A DNA stretch of 64,000 nt, from contig NZ_LT706985.1 of assembly GCF_900155645.1 (NCBI RefSeq), forward strand, positions 1,598,051 to 1,662,050, in the 5' to 3' direction. Below are positions 8,594 to 18,759 of the stretch, piece after piece; position 1 is the stretch's first letter; every line of letters starts with the position of its first letter. The position numbers were made by a program, and so were the translations under genes. Origin of the DNA: Vaginimicrobium propionicum. Lineage in GTDB: Bacteria; Actinomycetota; Actinomycetes; Propionibacteriales; Propionibacteriaceae. Under the pieces are notes generated by a model, which saw only the letters and a list, made by a program, of their open reading frames with translations, ran no database searches and was not told the DNA's origin.

Positions 8594-9540
8594 GCCACCT
8601 GCCTAAGCTGACGAATGTTGTAGATGATGATCGGCAGCACTAGCACGAATAACAAAACCGCGAGCGCTGAACCTAGCCCAGGTTGTCCGCGTGTAAATGA
8701 ATAGGAATAGAAATCGTTAGCCACCACCGAAGTGCCGTAATTTCCGCCGGTCATTGTGCGGACAATATCGAAGACTTTCAGGGCGGCGATTGCAATCGTC
8801 GTCAAAACCATAATCATTGTTGGGCGAATCGACGGCAAAGTGATGTGCTTGAATAACGCCCACCCGGTAGCCCCATCTATTTTTGCGGCCTCAACAATAT
8901 CGTCTGGAATAGCTTTTATTGCGGCTGACAATAACGTCATCGCAAAGCCAGCTTGAATCCAAATCATTACCACAACTAGAAATAACGTATTCCACGGTTG
9001 GGCGGTTAAGAATTGTTTTGTTTCTAGGCCAAGACTTTTCAGAAATTGGTTTAGTAAACCGACTTGGTTGGCGGCGGTTGGTCGATATTCGTAAACGAAT
9101 TTCCAGATGACCGACGCACCCACCATAGAGATTGCCATTGGCATGAAGATAAGGGCTTTTGCGAAAGATTCCACTGCTGTGCGATCAACAATAATTGCGT
9201 AAAGTAGGCCGATAGCAATAGCCAGCAGCGGCACCAGCAACACCCAGATTGCGGTGTTAAGTATGGAATTGCGCAAACTTTCATCCGTGAAAATTTGAGC
9301 ATAGTTCGCGAACGAGAAAGATTGTTTACCATTCGCCCCATGCACAGACGTATTGATGGTAAGAATTGTTGGCCAAACCAAACCTATTGTCACTAAAGCG
9401 ACGGTTGGGCCAACAAAAAATATCGCGCGAACACGGTCGCCGTGTTTACCTTTGGCTAACGACGCTAAGAATAGTATCGCAGCAACAAATAACGCCAGTA
9501 TTGCTAGCGCCAAGAACATTTGCCCGAATTTTTCTGCCAT
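8590..9540 (-). CDS. Sugar ABC transporter permease (MalF/AglF type)
   Basis: A 316-residue inner-membrane protein with an N-terminal hydrophobic segment and the EAA motif VEAAKIDGATGWALFKHITLP. The ribosome site GGAGG precedes the ATG at 9540. It pairs with the downstream MalG-type permease and the upstream lipoprotein at 9635-11005. The 94-nt gap to the binding-protein gene may hold an mRNA-stabilising structure, since binding proteins are usually made in excess, but I see no strong hairpin there. Confidence 0.88.
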   Translation of the reverse strand: MAEKFGQMFLALAILALFVAAILFLASLAKGKHGDRVRAIFFVGPTVALVTIGLVWPTILTINTSVHGANGKQSFSFANYAQIFTDESLRNSILNTAIWVLLVPLLAIAIGLLYAIIVDRTAVESFAKALIFMPMAISMVGASVIWKFVYEYRPTAANQVGLLNQFLKSLGLETKQFLTAQPWNTLFLVVVMIWIQAGFAMTLLSAAIKAIPDDIVEAAKIDGATGWALFKHITLPSIRPTMIMVLTTIAIAALKVFDIVRTMTGGNYGTSVVANDFYSYSFTRGQPGLGSALAVLLFVLVLPIIIYNIRQLRQVA

Positions 9541-9634
9541 GTCGCCTCCCGATTTTTAGCGGAATAAGGACGGTAAGTGCGTTGAGCGCCGTGACGGGGT
9601 ATGAACCGCCGCCACGACGCTCAACAATATTTGC

Positions 9635-11005
9635 TTAGCCCTCGGCTGGCCAGCTCGCCTCGACTTGGTCAAGGACTTTCTGGGTGTCGCTGCCCTGGGT
9701 CCAATCGACCATCGCTGTCCAGAAGGTGCCGCCACCAACAGCGCTAGGCATCAAGTCAGAACCGTCGAAACGGAATACTGTCTTGTCGTCCTGAAGCATT
9801 TCGGTGGACAGCTTGTCCATCTGGTTTGTTAGCAGTGAGATGTCCAAACCGGAGTTAGCGGATACCGCGCCACCGTTCGTGGTGGCCTTGGCGCGGGCAT
9901 TCGCCCAATCCGCACTGGACAGGTAGGTCTGGAATGCCTTCACTTCTTCACGGTCAGAGAACGCCAACGCGAAGTCGCCGCCGCCAATAACTGGCTTAGC
10001 CTTGGCGGGGTCAGTGGCAGGCAGGTAGAACGCCCAAACGTCACCCTCGGGGCTAACGTCAGTGCCTTCCGGCCAAGAGTTCGCGTAGAACGAAGCTTGA
10101 CGGTGCATGAAGCACTGACCTTGCAGAATCGGCAACCCGCCATCAACGAAAGCCGTAGTCGAGATGGTCTTGGAATCACCCAAACCACCATTTACGTATT
10201 CGTTATTCTTCAAGATCTTGCCTGCTGTATCGAAAGCCTTAGCCACTGCCGGATCGTTGAACGGAATCTCGTGATTGACCCACTTGTCGTAGGTCTCACC
10301 GCCAGCGGTACGCAACATGACGTCCTCAATCCAGTCAGTGCCGACCCAGCCGGTAGCTGCACCGTCACCAAAACCGACGCACCACGGACGAGTCAAATCA
10401 TCGTTGTGGTCGGCGGCAATCTTGGCTGTCAAATCCATCAACTCATCCCAAGTTTCTGGAACCTTATAGCCGTTGTCAGCGAAAGCCTTGGGGGAGTACC
10501 AGACCAGCGATTTCACCGAAGCACCTAGTGGGGCAGCGTAGAAGTCGCCATTAACAGTGCCATAGGCTTTCCAATCCTCGCCGAAGTATTTATCGACATT
10601 CTTTACCGTCTCTTCGGGAGCTTTAACGGCTTTACCCGTCTCGACTAGGGTCTTAATCATGCCTGGTTGCGGCACGAAAGCGATGTCAGGGGCGTTACCG
10701 CCGTCCACGCGAATGGAAATCTGCTCGGTGAACGCCTTGTCACCCTCATACTTAATCTTCGCGCCGGTGCATTCCTCGAATTTCTTGAAAGACTCCACAT
10801 ACGGGTCAGATTCTGGGGCAACAATGGCGGTATAGACCGAAACTTCCTTGCCGCTCAAGTCCCCATAGGCCTTGAAAGCGCTGCAATCACCGGACTTGCC
10901 CCCCTCGGAAGTGCTGGAACCGCCGCCACCACTACAAGCAGCCATTCCCAGCGCCAATGCCGCTGCCGCAAAAACGGTAGCGATCTTTGTGAACTTCTTG
11001 GACAT
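9635..11005 (-). CDS. Sugar-binding lipoprotein of an ABC importer (alpha-glucoside type)
   Basis: A 456-residue extracellular solute-binding protein, family 1. The N-terminus is a lipoprotein signal with lipobox LGMAAC and the lipidated Cys at residue 24, followed by a Gly/Ser linker. The mature part contains SVYTAIVAPESDPYVESFKKFEECTG and NGDFYAAPLGASVKSLVWYSPKAF, typical of AglE/ThuE-like alpha-glucoside receptors. It delivers sugar to the two downstream permeases. The nearby malQ supports a maltodextrin or related glucoside substrate (inference). GAGGAG precedes the start. Confidence 0.87.
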   Translation of the reverse strand: MSKKFTKIATVFAAAALALGMAACSGGGGSSTSEGGKSGDCSAFKAYGDLSGKEVSVYTAIVAPESDPYVESFKKFEECTGAKIKYEGDKAFTEQISIRVDGGNAPDIAFVPQPGMIKTLVETGKAVKAPEETVKNVDKYFGEDWKAYGTVNGDFYAAPLGASVKSLVWYSPKAFADNGYKVPETWDELMDLTAKIAADHNDDLTRPWCVGFGDGAATGWVGTDWIEDVMLRTAGGETYDKWVNHEIPFNDPAVAKAFDTAGKILKNNEYVNGGLGDSKTISTTAFVDGGLPILQGQCFMHRQASFYANSWPEGTDVSPEGDVWAFYLPATDPAKAKPVIGGGDFALAFSDREEVKAFQTYLSSADWANARAKATTNGGAVSANSGLDISLLTNQMDKLSTEMLQDDKTVFRFDGSDLMPSAVGGGTFWTAMVDWTQGSDTQKVLDQVEASWPAEG

Positions 11006-11157
11006 ATAAACATCAACTCCTCATCTCGACTAAGCCGTCACCTTTGACGACCTGCGGGTTGACAAACCCTCTCTTTCTAGGATCATGCCCAATTGTCCAT
11101 TTTTCAGGCTCAAAGCCCAGACGTGCTCCAATCGTTATGAACTGTCAGGCGTCTCGG

Positions 11158-12693
11158 CTAGCTTTCCGCCTCAGCGGTGACGTCCGCATCCACCCAATCG
11201 AAAGTGCGTGTTACGGCTTTTTTCCAAAGACGCAATTTGCGCGAGCGAGTCTCTTCGTCCATTTGCGGGTGGAAGCGTTTTCCTTCGCGCCAATTTGCGG
11301 CCAACTCGTCCGTTCCTGACCAGAAGCCGACTGCTAATCCGGCAGCATAGGCGGCACCTAGAGCAGAGGTTTCAACAACATCTGGGACGACCACGTCAAC
11401 CCCCAAAATGTCGGCTTGAAATTGCATTAATAACTCGTCCGCGGTCATGCCGCCGTCAACCCGCAATTCACTGAGGCTAATGCCAGAATCTTTGTTCATC
11501 GCCTCTAGCACTTCGCCAGTTTGAAAAGCTGTCGCCTCCAGCACCGCCCGAGCCAAGTGCGCCTTGTTATTAAACCTTGTCAAACCGACAATTGCGCCGC
11601 GCGCGTCCGGACGCCAATAGGGGGCAAATAACCCTGAAAATGCCGGCACGAAATAAACCCCGCCGCTATCTGGCACCTGACGAGCTAATTCTTCGACCTC
11701 AGTAGAATTGGCGATTATCCCAAGGTTGTCACGCAGCCATTGCACTAGCGAGCCAGTGACCGCCATCGACCCCTCCAGAGCGTAGACGGCTGGTTGGTCG
11801 CCCAATTTGTAGCAAACCGTCGTCAATAATCCATTTTTAGAGGTCACAGCCGTATTGCCAGTATTGATGAGCATGAAACAGCCGGTGCCGTAGGTGTTCT
11901 TAGCCATGCCCTGGTTGAAACACACTTGCCCGAAAGTTGCGGCCTGCTGGTCACCCAAAATGCCAGTTATCGGCGTGTCGATGATAAGCGTGTTCTTGGC
12001 GCCCACTCCATATTCTTCCGAGGATGAACAAATTTTGGGCAGCATTGACATCGGGATTGTCATGTCGCGGCAAATGCCCTCGTCCCAGCACAATTTGCGC
12101 ACATCCATGAGCATCGTCCGGGACGCATTAGTGACGTCCGTGACGTGACGGCCACCGTCAGGGCCGCCGGTTAGATTCCATAACACCCAAGTGTCGATAG
12201 TGCCGAAGAGTAAATCCCCAGCCTCGGCACGCTCGCGGGCACCGGCAACATTATCGAGAATCCATTTCACTTTCGGGCCAGCAAAATAAGTCGATAATCC
12301 TAACCCGCAAATCGGCTTATATTTATCTTCACCAGCCTCGCCAGCTAATTCCTTAATAATTGGGGCGGTGCGAGTATCTTGCCAAACAATCGCGTTATAA
12401 ATGGGTTCGCCGGTGTGCTTATCCCACACGACGGCAGTCTCCCGCTGATTCGTAATCCCGATGGCCGCCACTTCATGACGATTGATATTGGCCTTTGACA
12501 AGGCAATACCGATAACTTCCCGGATATTGCGCCGAATCTCAACCGGGTCGTGTTCCACCCAACCAGGGCGCGGCAGAATCTGCTCGTGCTCTTTCTGGCC
12601 GAGCGCAACCAGGCGTCCAGCGTGGTCAAAGACGATAGCGCGCGAAGATGTTGTGCCTTGGTCGATCGCTAGCACATATTTCTTTTCGTCCAT
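11158..12693 (-). CDS. glpK: Glycerol kinase
   Basis: A 511-residue FGGY kinase, normal length for Glp[10 protein letters not shown] at residues 10-18 forms the phosphate-binding loop. [31 protein letters not shown] and the later [12 protein letters not shown] and [14 protein letters not shown] are all diagnostic of glycerol kinase rather than xylulokinase. It phosphorylates glycerol to sn-glycerol 3-phosphate. No glycerol facilitator or GlpD is adjacent. It lies between malQ and the ABC importer on the same strand with short gaps (24 and 152 nt), so it may share a transcript with them. Confidence 0.95.
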   Translation of the reverse strand: MDEKKYVLAIDQGTTSSRAIVFDHAGRLVALGQKEHEQILPRPGWVEHDPVEIRRNIREVIGIALSKANINRHEVAAIGITNQRETAVVWDKHTGEPIYNAIVWQDTRTAPIIKELAGEAGEDKYKPICGLGLSTYFAGPKVKWILDNVAGARERAEAGDLLFGTIDTWVLWNLTGGPDGGRHVTDVTNASRTMLMDVRKLCWDEGICRDMTIPMSMLPKICSSSEEYGVGAKNTLIIDTPITGILGDQQAATFGQVCFNQGMAKNTYGTGCFMLINTGNTAVTSKNGLLTTVCYKLGDQPAVYALEGSMAVTGSLVQWLRDNLGIIANSTEVEELARQVPDSGGVYFVPAFSGLFAPYWRPDARGAIVGLTRFNNKAHLARAVLEATAFQTGEVLEAMNKDSGISLSELRVDGGMTADELLMQFQADILGVDVVVPDVVETSALGAAYAAGLAVGFWSGTDELAANWREGKRFHPQMDEETRSRKLRLWKKAVTRTFDWVDADVTAEAES

Positions 12694-12717
12694 CGGTGAT
12701 CCTTATTAAAACTCGCG

Positions 12718-14622
12718 CTAGATCTTGCGGTCTTTGCCCACAATCATCACTAATTCGTCAGCCAGTGGTGAGGTCATAATGTCTTCTACCGGACGCGGCA
12801 TAGCTATCCGCCAGTTCGGGTATTGATCAATTGTACCCGGCATATTTGGACGTTCCTTGACCATGGCGGCATCGTCCAGACTAATCAGCACCACCAGGCT
12901 TGGGGCAGTGCGCATCATCCGATAGCGCTCAATGATCATGTCATGAATGTCAGTGTCGGTAATCTGAAACTCTGGTTTATATGGGTCGACATGAGCCATT
13001 TCACAAAGCGCCCGCCGGGTCAGCTCAACCTGATCCCAATCAGCGCTTTTGCCTATGCGCTTCAACTCGCTGACGTCATAACCCGTAGCCAAGCCAGCAA
13101 CTGTCACTTGATCGTGAGTGGATGATGTGCCCACCCCGATGTGAGGAAAATCTTTAACCGGGGTGCGCATGGCTGAACGGTTACCAAGCATGCCAATGGC
13201 AGCCATAGTTTCCCGCACACCACCAGCCACAGTGCCCATATCCTCGCCGACCACCCAAGCGTTTGAGCGCATAGCCTCCAGCCGGATAATTGCCAGCATT
13301 GCGTCCACCGGATATTCAACGTAAACGCCATCCCCAGCGGTGCCGCTGACTGGTACCCAGTAAAGTCGCCACAACTGCATAACGTGGTCAATCCGCATCG
13401 CGCCAGCGTCGCGTAGTGTTGCCTGCACCATCTCGATAAATGGCCGGAAATCTTGTTTTTGCAGCGACTTCGGATTGAATGGTGGTAGCCCCCAACGTTG
13501 ACCCTCAATGTTGTGGGAATCGGGTGGGGCGCCGATCTCGAAATCAAACTCTAGGATGTCTTGGTTAATCCAGGCGTCCTGAGAGGCGGAATCTGACCCG
13601 ACCGCCAAATCTGCGATGACGTCGACACCTTCGCGGCAAGCCGCTGCATATTGGTCGTGAGCCACCCACTGTGCCCAGGAGTGGAAATTCACGCGGTCGC
13701 AGTGTTGTTTGGCGTAGTCTTCAACCGCTTGGCAACCTGGTTGGCGGTATTCGGCCGGCCACTGCCGCCAGTCGGTACCAAACTTTTCAGCCAACACTGA
13801 CCAAACAGCGAAGTCATGTAGCTGTTTCCCCCACTTGTTTAGCCAGGCGTCCAGCTCAATATTGGGTTCTTCTTTAACCTTTGCCCAAATGCGCTCTAAG
13901 GCTTCACGTTTTATCTTCCATACCTTGTCGCGGTCGATTATGCGTTTTGCGTTGAGGGCGCGTCCTTTGGCAGCTAAATCCGAGAGATCCACTCGCTCAG
14001 CGCCGGGCACATCGCCTGGAGCCACATGCAGCAAGTTCAAGAAAACCCTTGACGCCGGCGAATATGGCGAAGGCTGTGGGTGGTCAGTGGGTCCGATCGC
14101 GTGGACGGGGGATACTTGCACGCAGCTTGCCCCCTGAGAAGCTGCGATACGGCAAATTAAAGCTAAGTCGCGGAAATCGCCGATGCCCCAAGATGAGCGT
14201 GATCTGGCCGCGTAAAGCTGAATCTGCCAACCCCAACTGTGTTTTGGCACTTTCATATATTCGGGCGCGCAGATAACGAATCGGCGCTGACCGAAATCAT
14301 CGTAAAGAATGTGGTATCCCGGCATATCAACGATGCCTTGAGCGCGGTAGTGGTGGCCGGATTCTAAAATCAGCGTGCCATGCAATTCGGGATGGTAACG
14401 TCCCGGCGTGCACACTAAGGGATGTGCATCCCCCGGGTGCGTCGGGTCATCAAATCTGTCAGAAATACGTTCTAATGTGGCGGTTGGGGTATCTATCCAA
14501 ACACCCCTCGTGTTTATATATCCGCCTGTCACACCATATTGGCTCAGCCGTGAAATTAGTTCTTTACGGCGTTCGATTGCATCGGGATTGTTGGCAAGCG
14601 TTTCATTTAGTTCTTCACTCAC
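12718..14622 (-). CDS. malQ: 4-alpha-glucanotransferase (amylomaltase, GH77)
   Basis: A 634-residue GH77 enzyme. The sequence holds YAARSRSSWGIGDFRDLALI, VQVSPVHAIGPTDHPQPSPYSP, the nucleophile region AGAMRIDHVMQLWRLYWVP (Asp in RIDH) and VVGEDMGTVAGGV (Glu acid/base). It transfers glucan segments between maltodextrins and releases glucose. The start is GTG at 14622 with a weak upstream ribosome site, so the true start is uncertain. The N-terminus is shorter than in many actinobacterial MalQ proteins (about 700 residues). It heads a likely maltodextrin/glycerol operon divergent from lactate permease. Confidence 0.93.
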   Translation of the reverse strand: MSEELNETLANNPDAIERRKELISRLSQYGVTGGYINTRGVWIDTPTATLERISDRFDDPTHPGDAHPLVCTPGRYHPELHGTLILESGHHYRAQGIVDMPGYHILYDDFGQRRFVICAPEYMKVPKHSWGWQIQLYAARSRSSWGIGDFRDLALICRIAASQGASCVQVSPVHAIGPTDHPQPSPYSPASRVFLNLLHVAPGDVPGAERVDLSDLAAKGRALNAKRIIDRDKVWKIKREALERIWAKVKEEPNIELDAWLNKWGKQLHDFAVWSVLAEKFGTDWRQWPAEYRQPGCQAVEDYAKQHCDRVNFHSWAQWVAHDQYAAACREGVDVIADLAVGSDSASQDAWINQDILEFDFEIGAPPDSHNIEGQRWGLPPFNPKSLQKQDFRPFIEMVQATLRDAGAMRIDHVMQLWRLYWVPVSGTAGDGVYVEYPVDAMLAIIRLEAMRSNAWVVGEDMGTVAGGVRETMAAIGMLGNRSAMRTPVKDFPHIGVGTSSTHDQVTVAGLATGYDVSELKRIGKSADWDQVELTRRALCEMAHVDPYKPEFQITDTDIHDMIIERYRMMRTAPSLVVLISLDDAAMVKERPNMPGTIDQYPNWRIAMPRPVEDIMTSPLADELVMIVGKDRKI

Positions 14623-14804
14623 CCGCTGATCGTATCCAACAGTTGTTAGAAAAGCCCTTTCATGGCAATGAGTTGTCGCATTCGTTCGGAAATTTTATTC
14701 ACAACAATTGGCAATTTGGGTGTTAAAGATGACGTTAATATGTAGTACCTTAGTCATAATCGGATGTAACCCAGGTGGCACTAGGGTTGCTGAAAAACGA
14801 ATAG

Positions 14805-16460
14805 GTGGTTACAAAGGTGTTTCAACCAGAGCTTTATCCCCTAGGCGCCCAGTGGCTTTCTGCGGTAGTAGCAATGTTGCCGTTGCTGACAGTGTTCTTC
14901 CTGCTAGGTGTTTTACGGATGAAAGCCCATTGGTCGGGCTTAATCGGCGTAGTAGTAGCGCTAATAGTGGCGATTTTCGCCTATCACATGCCGGCTGGTA
15001 TGGCGATTTCAGCCGGGTTGGAGGGCGGCATTTTCGGTGTCTTCCCGATTACCTGGATTGTGCTATGCGCCATTTTCTTATTCGAATTGACGGTGGCGTC
15101 CGGTCACCACGATGACTTAATGAAGACATTTAACGTGATCTCAGCCGACCCGCGCGTGCTCGGCATATTGATTGCGTTCAGCTTCTGCGCCTTGCTAGAG
15201 GCCTTAGCCGGGTTTGGTGCTCCAGTAGCGATTTGCGGCGTCATGTTGGTTGCTGTCGGGTTCAAACCGTGGAAAGCAGCGCTGACGGTGCTTGTCGGTA
15301 ATACCTTCGCCGTGCCTTTCGGGGCAATGGCAACACCGATTCTTACTGGCGCAAATTTGACGAATATTCCGGCAGAAAACCTCTCAATTGTTATCAGCCG
15401 CCAAACTTGCACGATGGTTTGGGTGGTGCCGTTGCTGTTGCTGATCATCATGGACGGATTCCAAGGCTTAAAGCAGGTTTGGCCACTAGCTTTAGTGGTG
15501 GGGTTAAGCTACTCAGCCGCGACTGTTGGGGCTGCCATGGTGTTCTCACCTGGCCTTGTGAATATGGTTGCTGCCCTAGTCAGCTTAGCTTTCGGGGTGG
15601 TTATGTTGAGGTTGTGGCATCCGGCTGGCACGGATGAGGCCGCCGTTCGGTTGACAGGCAAAGAGCCAGAACGAAGCGCCGAGAAAATAACCGGAAAGCA
15701 GGTTAGCTGGGCACTGTTCCCGTACCTACTCATAATCGTGGTTTTCGTCATTACGCAGATGGTGCCAGTCGTAAAGAAGGCCTTGACTTCAACAGACCTT
15801 AAAATCCATTGGCCACTGCTGTGGGATGGTGACACCAACCAGGTGCTGAATGCGGCGGGAGATCCCTCAACATCTACAACCTATAACTTCAGCTGGCTAA
15901 GCTCTCCGGGCACGCTCTTATTACTGACCGCAATCGTTATCGGTCTGGTTTACCGGATGAAAGTTTCCGAGATCGCGAAAGTATTCACCACCCAGGTCTA
16001 TAAATTACGCTGGACATTCTTGACCATCGGCTCAGTGCTGGCTTTGGCCTATGTTATGAATCTTTCCGGTCAAACCATCACTATCGGTTCGTGGATTGCT
16101 GGTGCTGGTGCGATATTTGCCTTCTTGTCGCCAGTTCTCGGCTGGATAGGCACAGCCGTTACTGGCTCAGGCACTTCAGCGACCGCACTATTTGCGAATT
16201 TGCAGCACACTGCGGCGTCCCAGATTGGAGTTGACCCGAATCTGCTGGTCGGAGCCAATACCGCAGGTGGTGCCATCGGGAAAATGATTTCACCACAAAC
16301 CTTGGCTATCGCCACCGGTGGGGTTGACATGGTTGGTGAAGAATCTGTTCTACTACGCAAGGCGCTGCCGTGGTCAGTGGTTTTGCTGGTGATTTTCTGC
16401 GTCATTATCGGGCTGGCGTCGTTGCCGGTGCTGAGCTGGATAATTCCAACATTTAGTTAA
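14805..16460 (+). CDS. lctP: L-lactate permease (LctP family)
   Basis: A 551-residue polytopic membrane protein with about a dozen hydrophobic helices. The LctP signature regions ALLEALAGFGAPVAICGVMLV and GAGAIFAFLSPVLGWIGTAVTGSGTSATALFANLQ are present, and the C-terminus has ANTAGGAIGKMISPQTLAIATGG. It imports lactate with protons. The start is GTG at 14805. It is followed after 21 nt by lutABC, so uptake and oxidation form one operon. The 180-nt gap shared with malQ holds the divergent promoters; I could not place a convincing -35/-10 pair. Confidence 0.93.
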   Translation: MVTKVFQPELYPLGAQWLSAVVAMLPLLTVFFLLGVLRMKAHWSGLIGVVVALIVAIFAYHMPAGMAISAGLEGGIFGVFPITWIVLCAIFLFELTVASGHHDDLMKTFNVISADPRVLGILIAFSFCALLEALAGFGAPVAICGVMLVAVGFKPWKAALTVLVGNTFAVPFGAMATPILTGANLTNIPAENLSIVISRQTCTMVWVVPLLLLIIMDGFQGLKQVWPLALVVGLSYSAATVGAAMVFSPGLVNMVAALVSLAFGVVMLRLWHPAGTDEAAVRLTGKEPERSAEKITGKQVSWALFPYLLIIVVFVITQMVPVVKKALTSTDLKIHWPLLWDGDTNQVLNAAGDPSTSTTYNFSWLSSPGTLLLLTAIVIGLVYRMKVSEIAKVFTTQVYKLRWTFLTIGSVLALAYVMNLSGQTITIGSWIAGAGAIFAFLSPVLGWIGTAVTGSGTSATALFANLQHTAASQIGVDPNLLVGANTAGGAIGKMISPQTLAIATGGVDMVGEESVLLRKALPWSVVLLVIFCVIIGLASLPVLSWIIPTFS

Positions 16461-16481
16461 GAAAAATTAGGAGGATGAGTC

Positions 16482-17261
16482 ATGGCTAGCGTTGCCGCCG
16501 ATACAGCGCCAAAGACAGTTGCGTTATTCGGCACCTGCATCAACGACATGATGTTCCCTAGGACATTAGAAGCAACTGCCACTTTGCTGGAACGCTTAGG
16601 GTGCAAGGTTGACTACCCGAAGGAGCAAACATGTTGCGGGCAGTTATTTACGAATACCGGCTATTTCGACCGTGCTATGCCAACTGTGAGGTCTTTCCTC
16701 AAAGCATTTGAGGATTATGACTACATTGTTGGTCCATCCGGTTCGTGCGTGGGTGCCGTCCGTCACCAGCACGAAATGTTGGCTAAGGACGCCGGCGATT
16801 TTCCGTTGGCTGAGCGGGTAGCCCAAGTTGTACCACGGGTTTACGACATCTCTGAGTTCATCGTGGACGTCATGGGCACCACTGATGTGGGTGCTTATTT
16901 CCCACATAAGGTTACTTACCACCCGAGCTGCCACTCGATGCGGGTGGCTCACGTTGGTGATAAACCGTTGCAGCTATTGAAGGCAGTGCGCGGTATCGAA
17001 TACGTCGAGTTAGTTGACGCTAAACAATGCTGCGGTTTCGGTGGAACTTTCTCATTGAAAAATCCAGACGTATCCATTGCTATGGCCAAAGACAAGGCAC
17101 AACACATTGCTGACACCGGGGCGGAATATGTGGTTGCCGGAGACAATATGTGTTTGCTCAATTTTGGTGGTGTTTTGCGTCGGCAAAAGCAAAAGACGAA
17201 AGCAATTCACTTGGTCGAAGTACTCGCCACTCAAGACGACGAATCAAGGAGGACGGCATGA
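16482..17261 (+). CDS. lutA: Lactate utilization protein A (Fe-S oxidoreductase subunit)
   Basis: A 259-residue protein with two cysteine-rich CCG domains: CCGQLF at residues 51-56 and CCGFGG beginning at 183, each of the heterodisulfide-reductase type. With LutB and LutC it forms the non-flavin L-lactate oxidation complex that makes pyruvate. AGGAGG lies 9 nt upstream of the ATG. The stop overlaps the lutB start (ATGA). Confidence 0.94.
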   Translation: MASVAADTAPKTVALFGTCINDMMFPRTLEATATLLERLGCKVDYPKEQTCCGQLFTNTGYFDRAMPTVRSFLKAFEDYDYIVGPSGSCVGAVRHQHEMLAKDAGDFPLAERVAQVVPRVYDISEFIVDVMGTTDVGAYFPHKVTYHPSCHSMRVAHVGDKPLQLLKAVRGIEYVELVDAKQCCGFGGTFSLKNPDVSIAMAKDKAQHIADTGAEYVVAGDNMCLLNFGGVLRRQKQKTKAIHLVEVLATQDDESRRTA

Positions 17262-18757
17262 CAAGCACTGAGTTAGAGCGGCTGACCCCGGCTCCGCCGG
17301 AAGGTGATTTGATTGACGAGCCGGCGTTCCCTACTGCTGCCAAGCGTGAGCTAGGCAACAAGATTCAGGCGAAAAACCTTCATCACGCCACGCACACTAT
17401 TCGCGATAAGCGAGCCAGGGTGACTGCCGAGCTAGACAACTGGCAAGATTTGCGAGCTGCAGGGCGCGACATTAAGAACCGTGCTGCTAGGCACCTAGAT
17501 TCTTATCTTGAAGAGTTTGAGCGTAATGCGACGGCTGCCGGTGCCACTGTTCACTGGGCAAGGGACGCGGAGGAAGCCAACCGCATCGTTATTGAATTGG
17601 TTAAGGCCACCGGCGAACATGAGGTGACGAAAGTCAAGTCGATGGTCACCCAAGAGATTGACTTGAATGAGGAGCTGGAGAAAGAGCGGATTGCCGCTTG
17701 GGAAACTGACTTAGCTGAGCTTATCGTCCAGCTTGGTCACGATCGTCCCTCGCACGTTTTAGTGCCAGCAATTCACCGTAACCGTTCTGAGGTGCGCGAG
17801 ATTTTCTTGCGTGAAATGGGTCTTTACGGCACGCCGTGCCCGCCAGACGTCACTGACAATCCGGTTGAGTTAGCGAATGCGGCACGTGTCCACTTGCGAG
17901 AAAAATTCATGCGTACCAAGGTGGGTATTTCGGGGGCTAACTTCGCTATTGCTGAAACTGGCTCGCTTGTTGTCGTCGAATCTGAGGGCAACGGACGGAT
18001 GAACTTGACCTTGCCAGAAACCCTGATTTCGGTTGTTGGTATCGAAAAAGTTTTGCCAACTTTCCAAGATCTTGAGGTGTTTTTGCAGTTGCTGCCGCGC
18101 TCGTCCACTGGTGAAAGAATGGCGCCTTACGGCACTGTTTGGACGGGCACTAAACAAGGTGACGGCCCGAAAGATGTTCACATCGTTTTGTTGGATAATG
18201 GCCGCACCAATGTATTGAAAGATCCAATTGGGCGTCCAGCATTGCGTTGCATTCGTTGCTCGGCTTGTCTAAATATTTGCCCGGTATATGAAAAAGTGGG
18301 CGGTCACGCCTACGGCTCGGTTTATCCTGGCCCGATTGGAGCCATCTTGAACCCGCAATTGCGCGGCATGACCTCCACGGTTGACCGTTCGCTGCCGTTC
18401 GCGTCCACTTTGTGTGGGGCGTGCAACGAAGTATGCCCGGTGATGATCCCGATCTCTGATATTTTGGTGCATTTGCGTAAGAAAGTTGTGGACGTCAAGC
18501 GTAGTGAGCCTGGATATGGCACCCACCTAGAGCCAACACTGATGCGTATGGGTAGTTGGGCTTTTGCTAAGGGCGGGCGGCTAGGTTTCGTCTCTAAGAT
18601 GGCGGCTTTGGGTGGCAATGTTCTCGGCCTATTTACCAAGAAGATTGGCAACTGGCCAGTGCCAGGGCTAAACCGTTGGCTGCGTGCCCGCGATGTGCCG
18701 ATGATGCCTAAGAAATCCTGGCGTACCTTTTTCAAGCAGTACAAGAAGGGTGACTAG
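17258..18757 (+). CDS. lutB: Lactate utilization protein B (iron-sulfur subunit)
   Basis: The start is ATG at 17258 with AAGGAGG upstream, overlapping the lutA stop; the open frame before it runs antiparallel to no feature and lies inside lutA. The 499-residue protein has an N-terminal LUD domain (FAIAETGSLVVVESEGN) and two ferredoxin-type clusters: C331, C334, C337, C341 (CIRCSACLNICPVYE) and C386, C389, C393 (CGACNEVCPV). Length and motif order match LutB/YkgF. It carries electrons from lactate oxidation within the LutABC complex. Confidence 0.94.
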   Translation: MTSTELERLTPAPPEGDLIDEPAFPTAAKRELGNKIQAKNLHHATHTIRDKRARVTAELDNWQDLRAAGRDIKNRAARHLDSYLEEFERNATAAGATVHWARDAEEANRIVIELVKATGEHEVTKVKSMVTQEIDLNEELEKERIAAWETDLAELIVQLGHDRPSHVLVPAIHRNRSEVREIFLREMGLYGTPCPPDVTDNPVELANAARVHLREKFMRTKVGISGANFAIAETGSLVVVESEGNGRMNLTLPETLISVVGIEKVLPTFQDLEVFLQLLPRSSTGERMAPYGTVWTGTKQGDGPKDVHIVLLDNGRTNVLKDPIGRPALRCIRCSACLNICPVYEKVGGHAYGSVYPGPIGAILNPQLRGMTSTVDRSLPFASTLCGACNEVCPVMIPISDILVHLRKKVVDVKRSEPGYGTHLEPTLMRMGSWAFAKGGRLGFVSKMAALGGNVLGLFTKKIGNWPVPGLNRWLRARDVPMMPKKSWRTFFKQYKKGD

Positions 18758-18759
18758 AA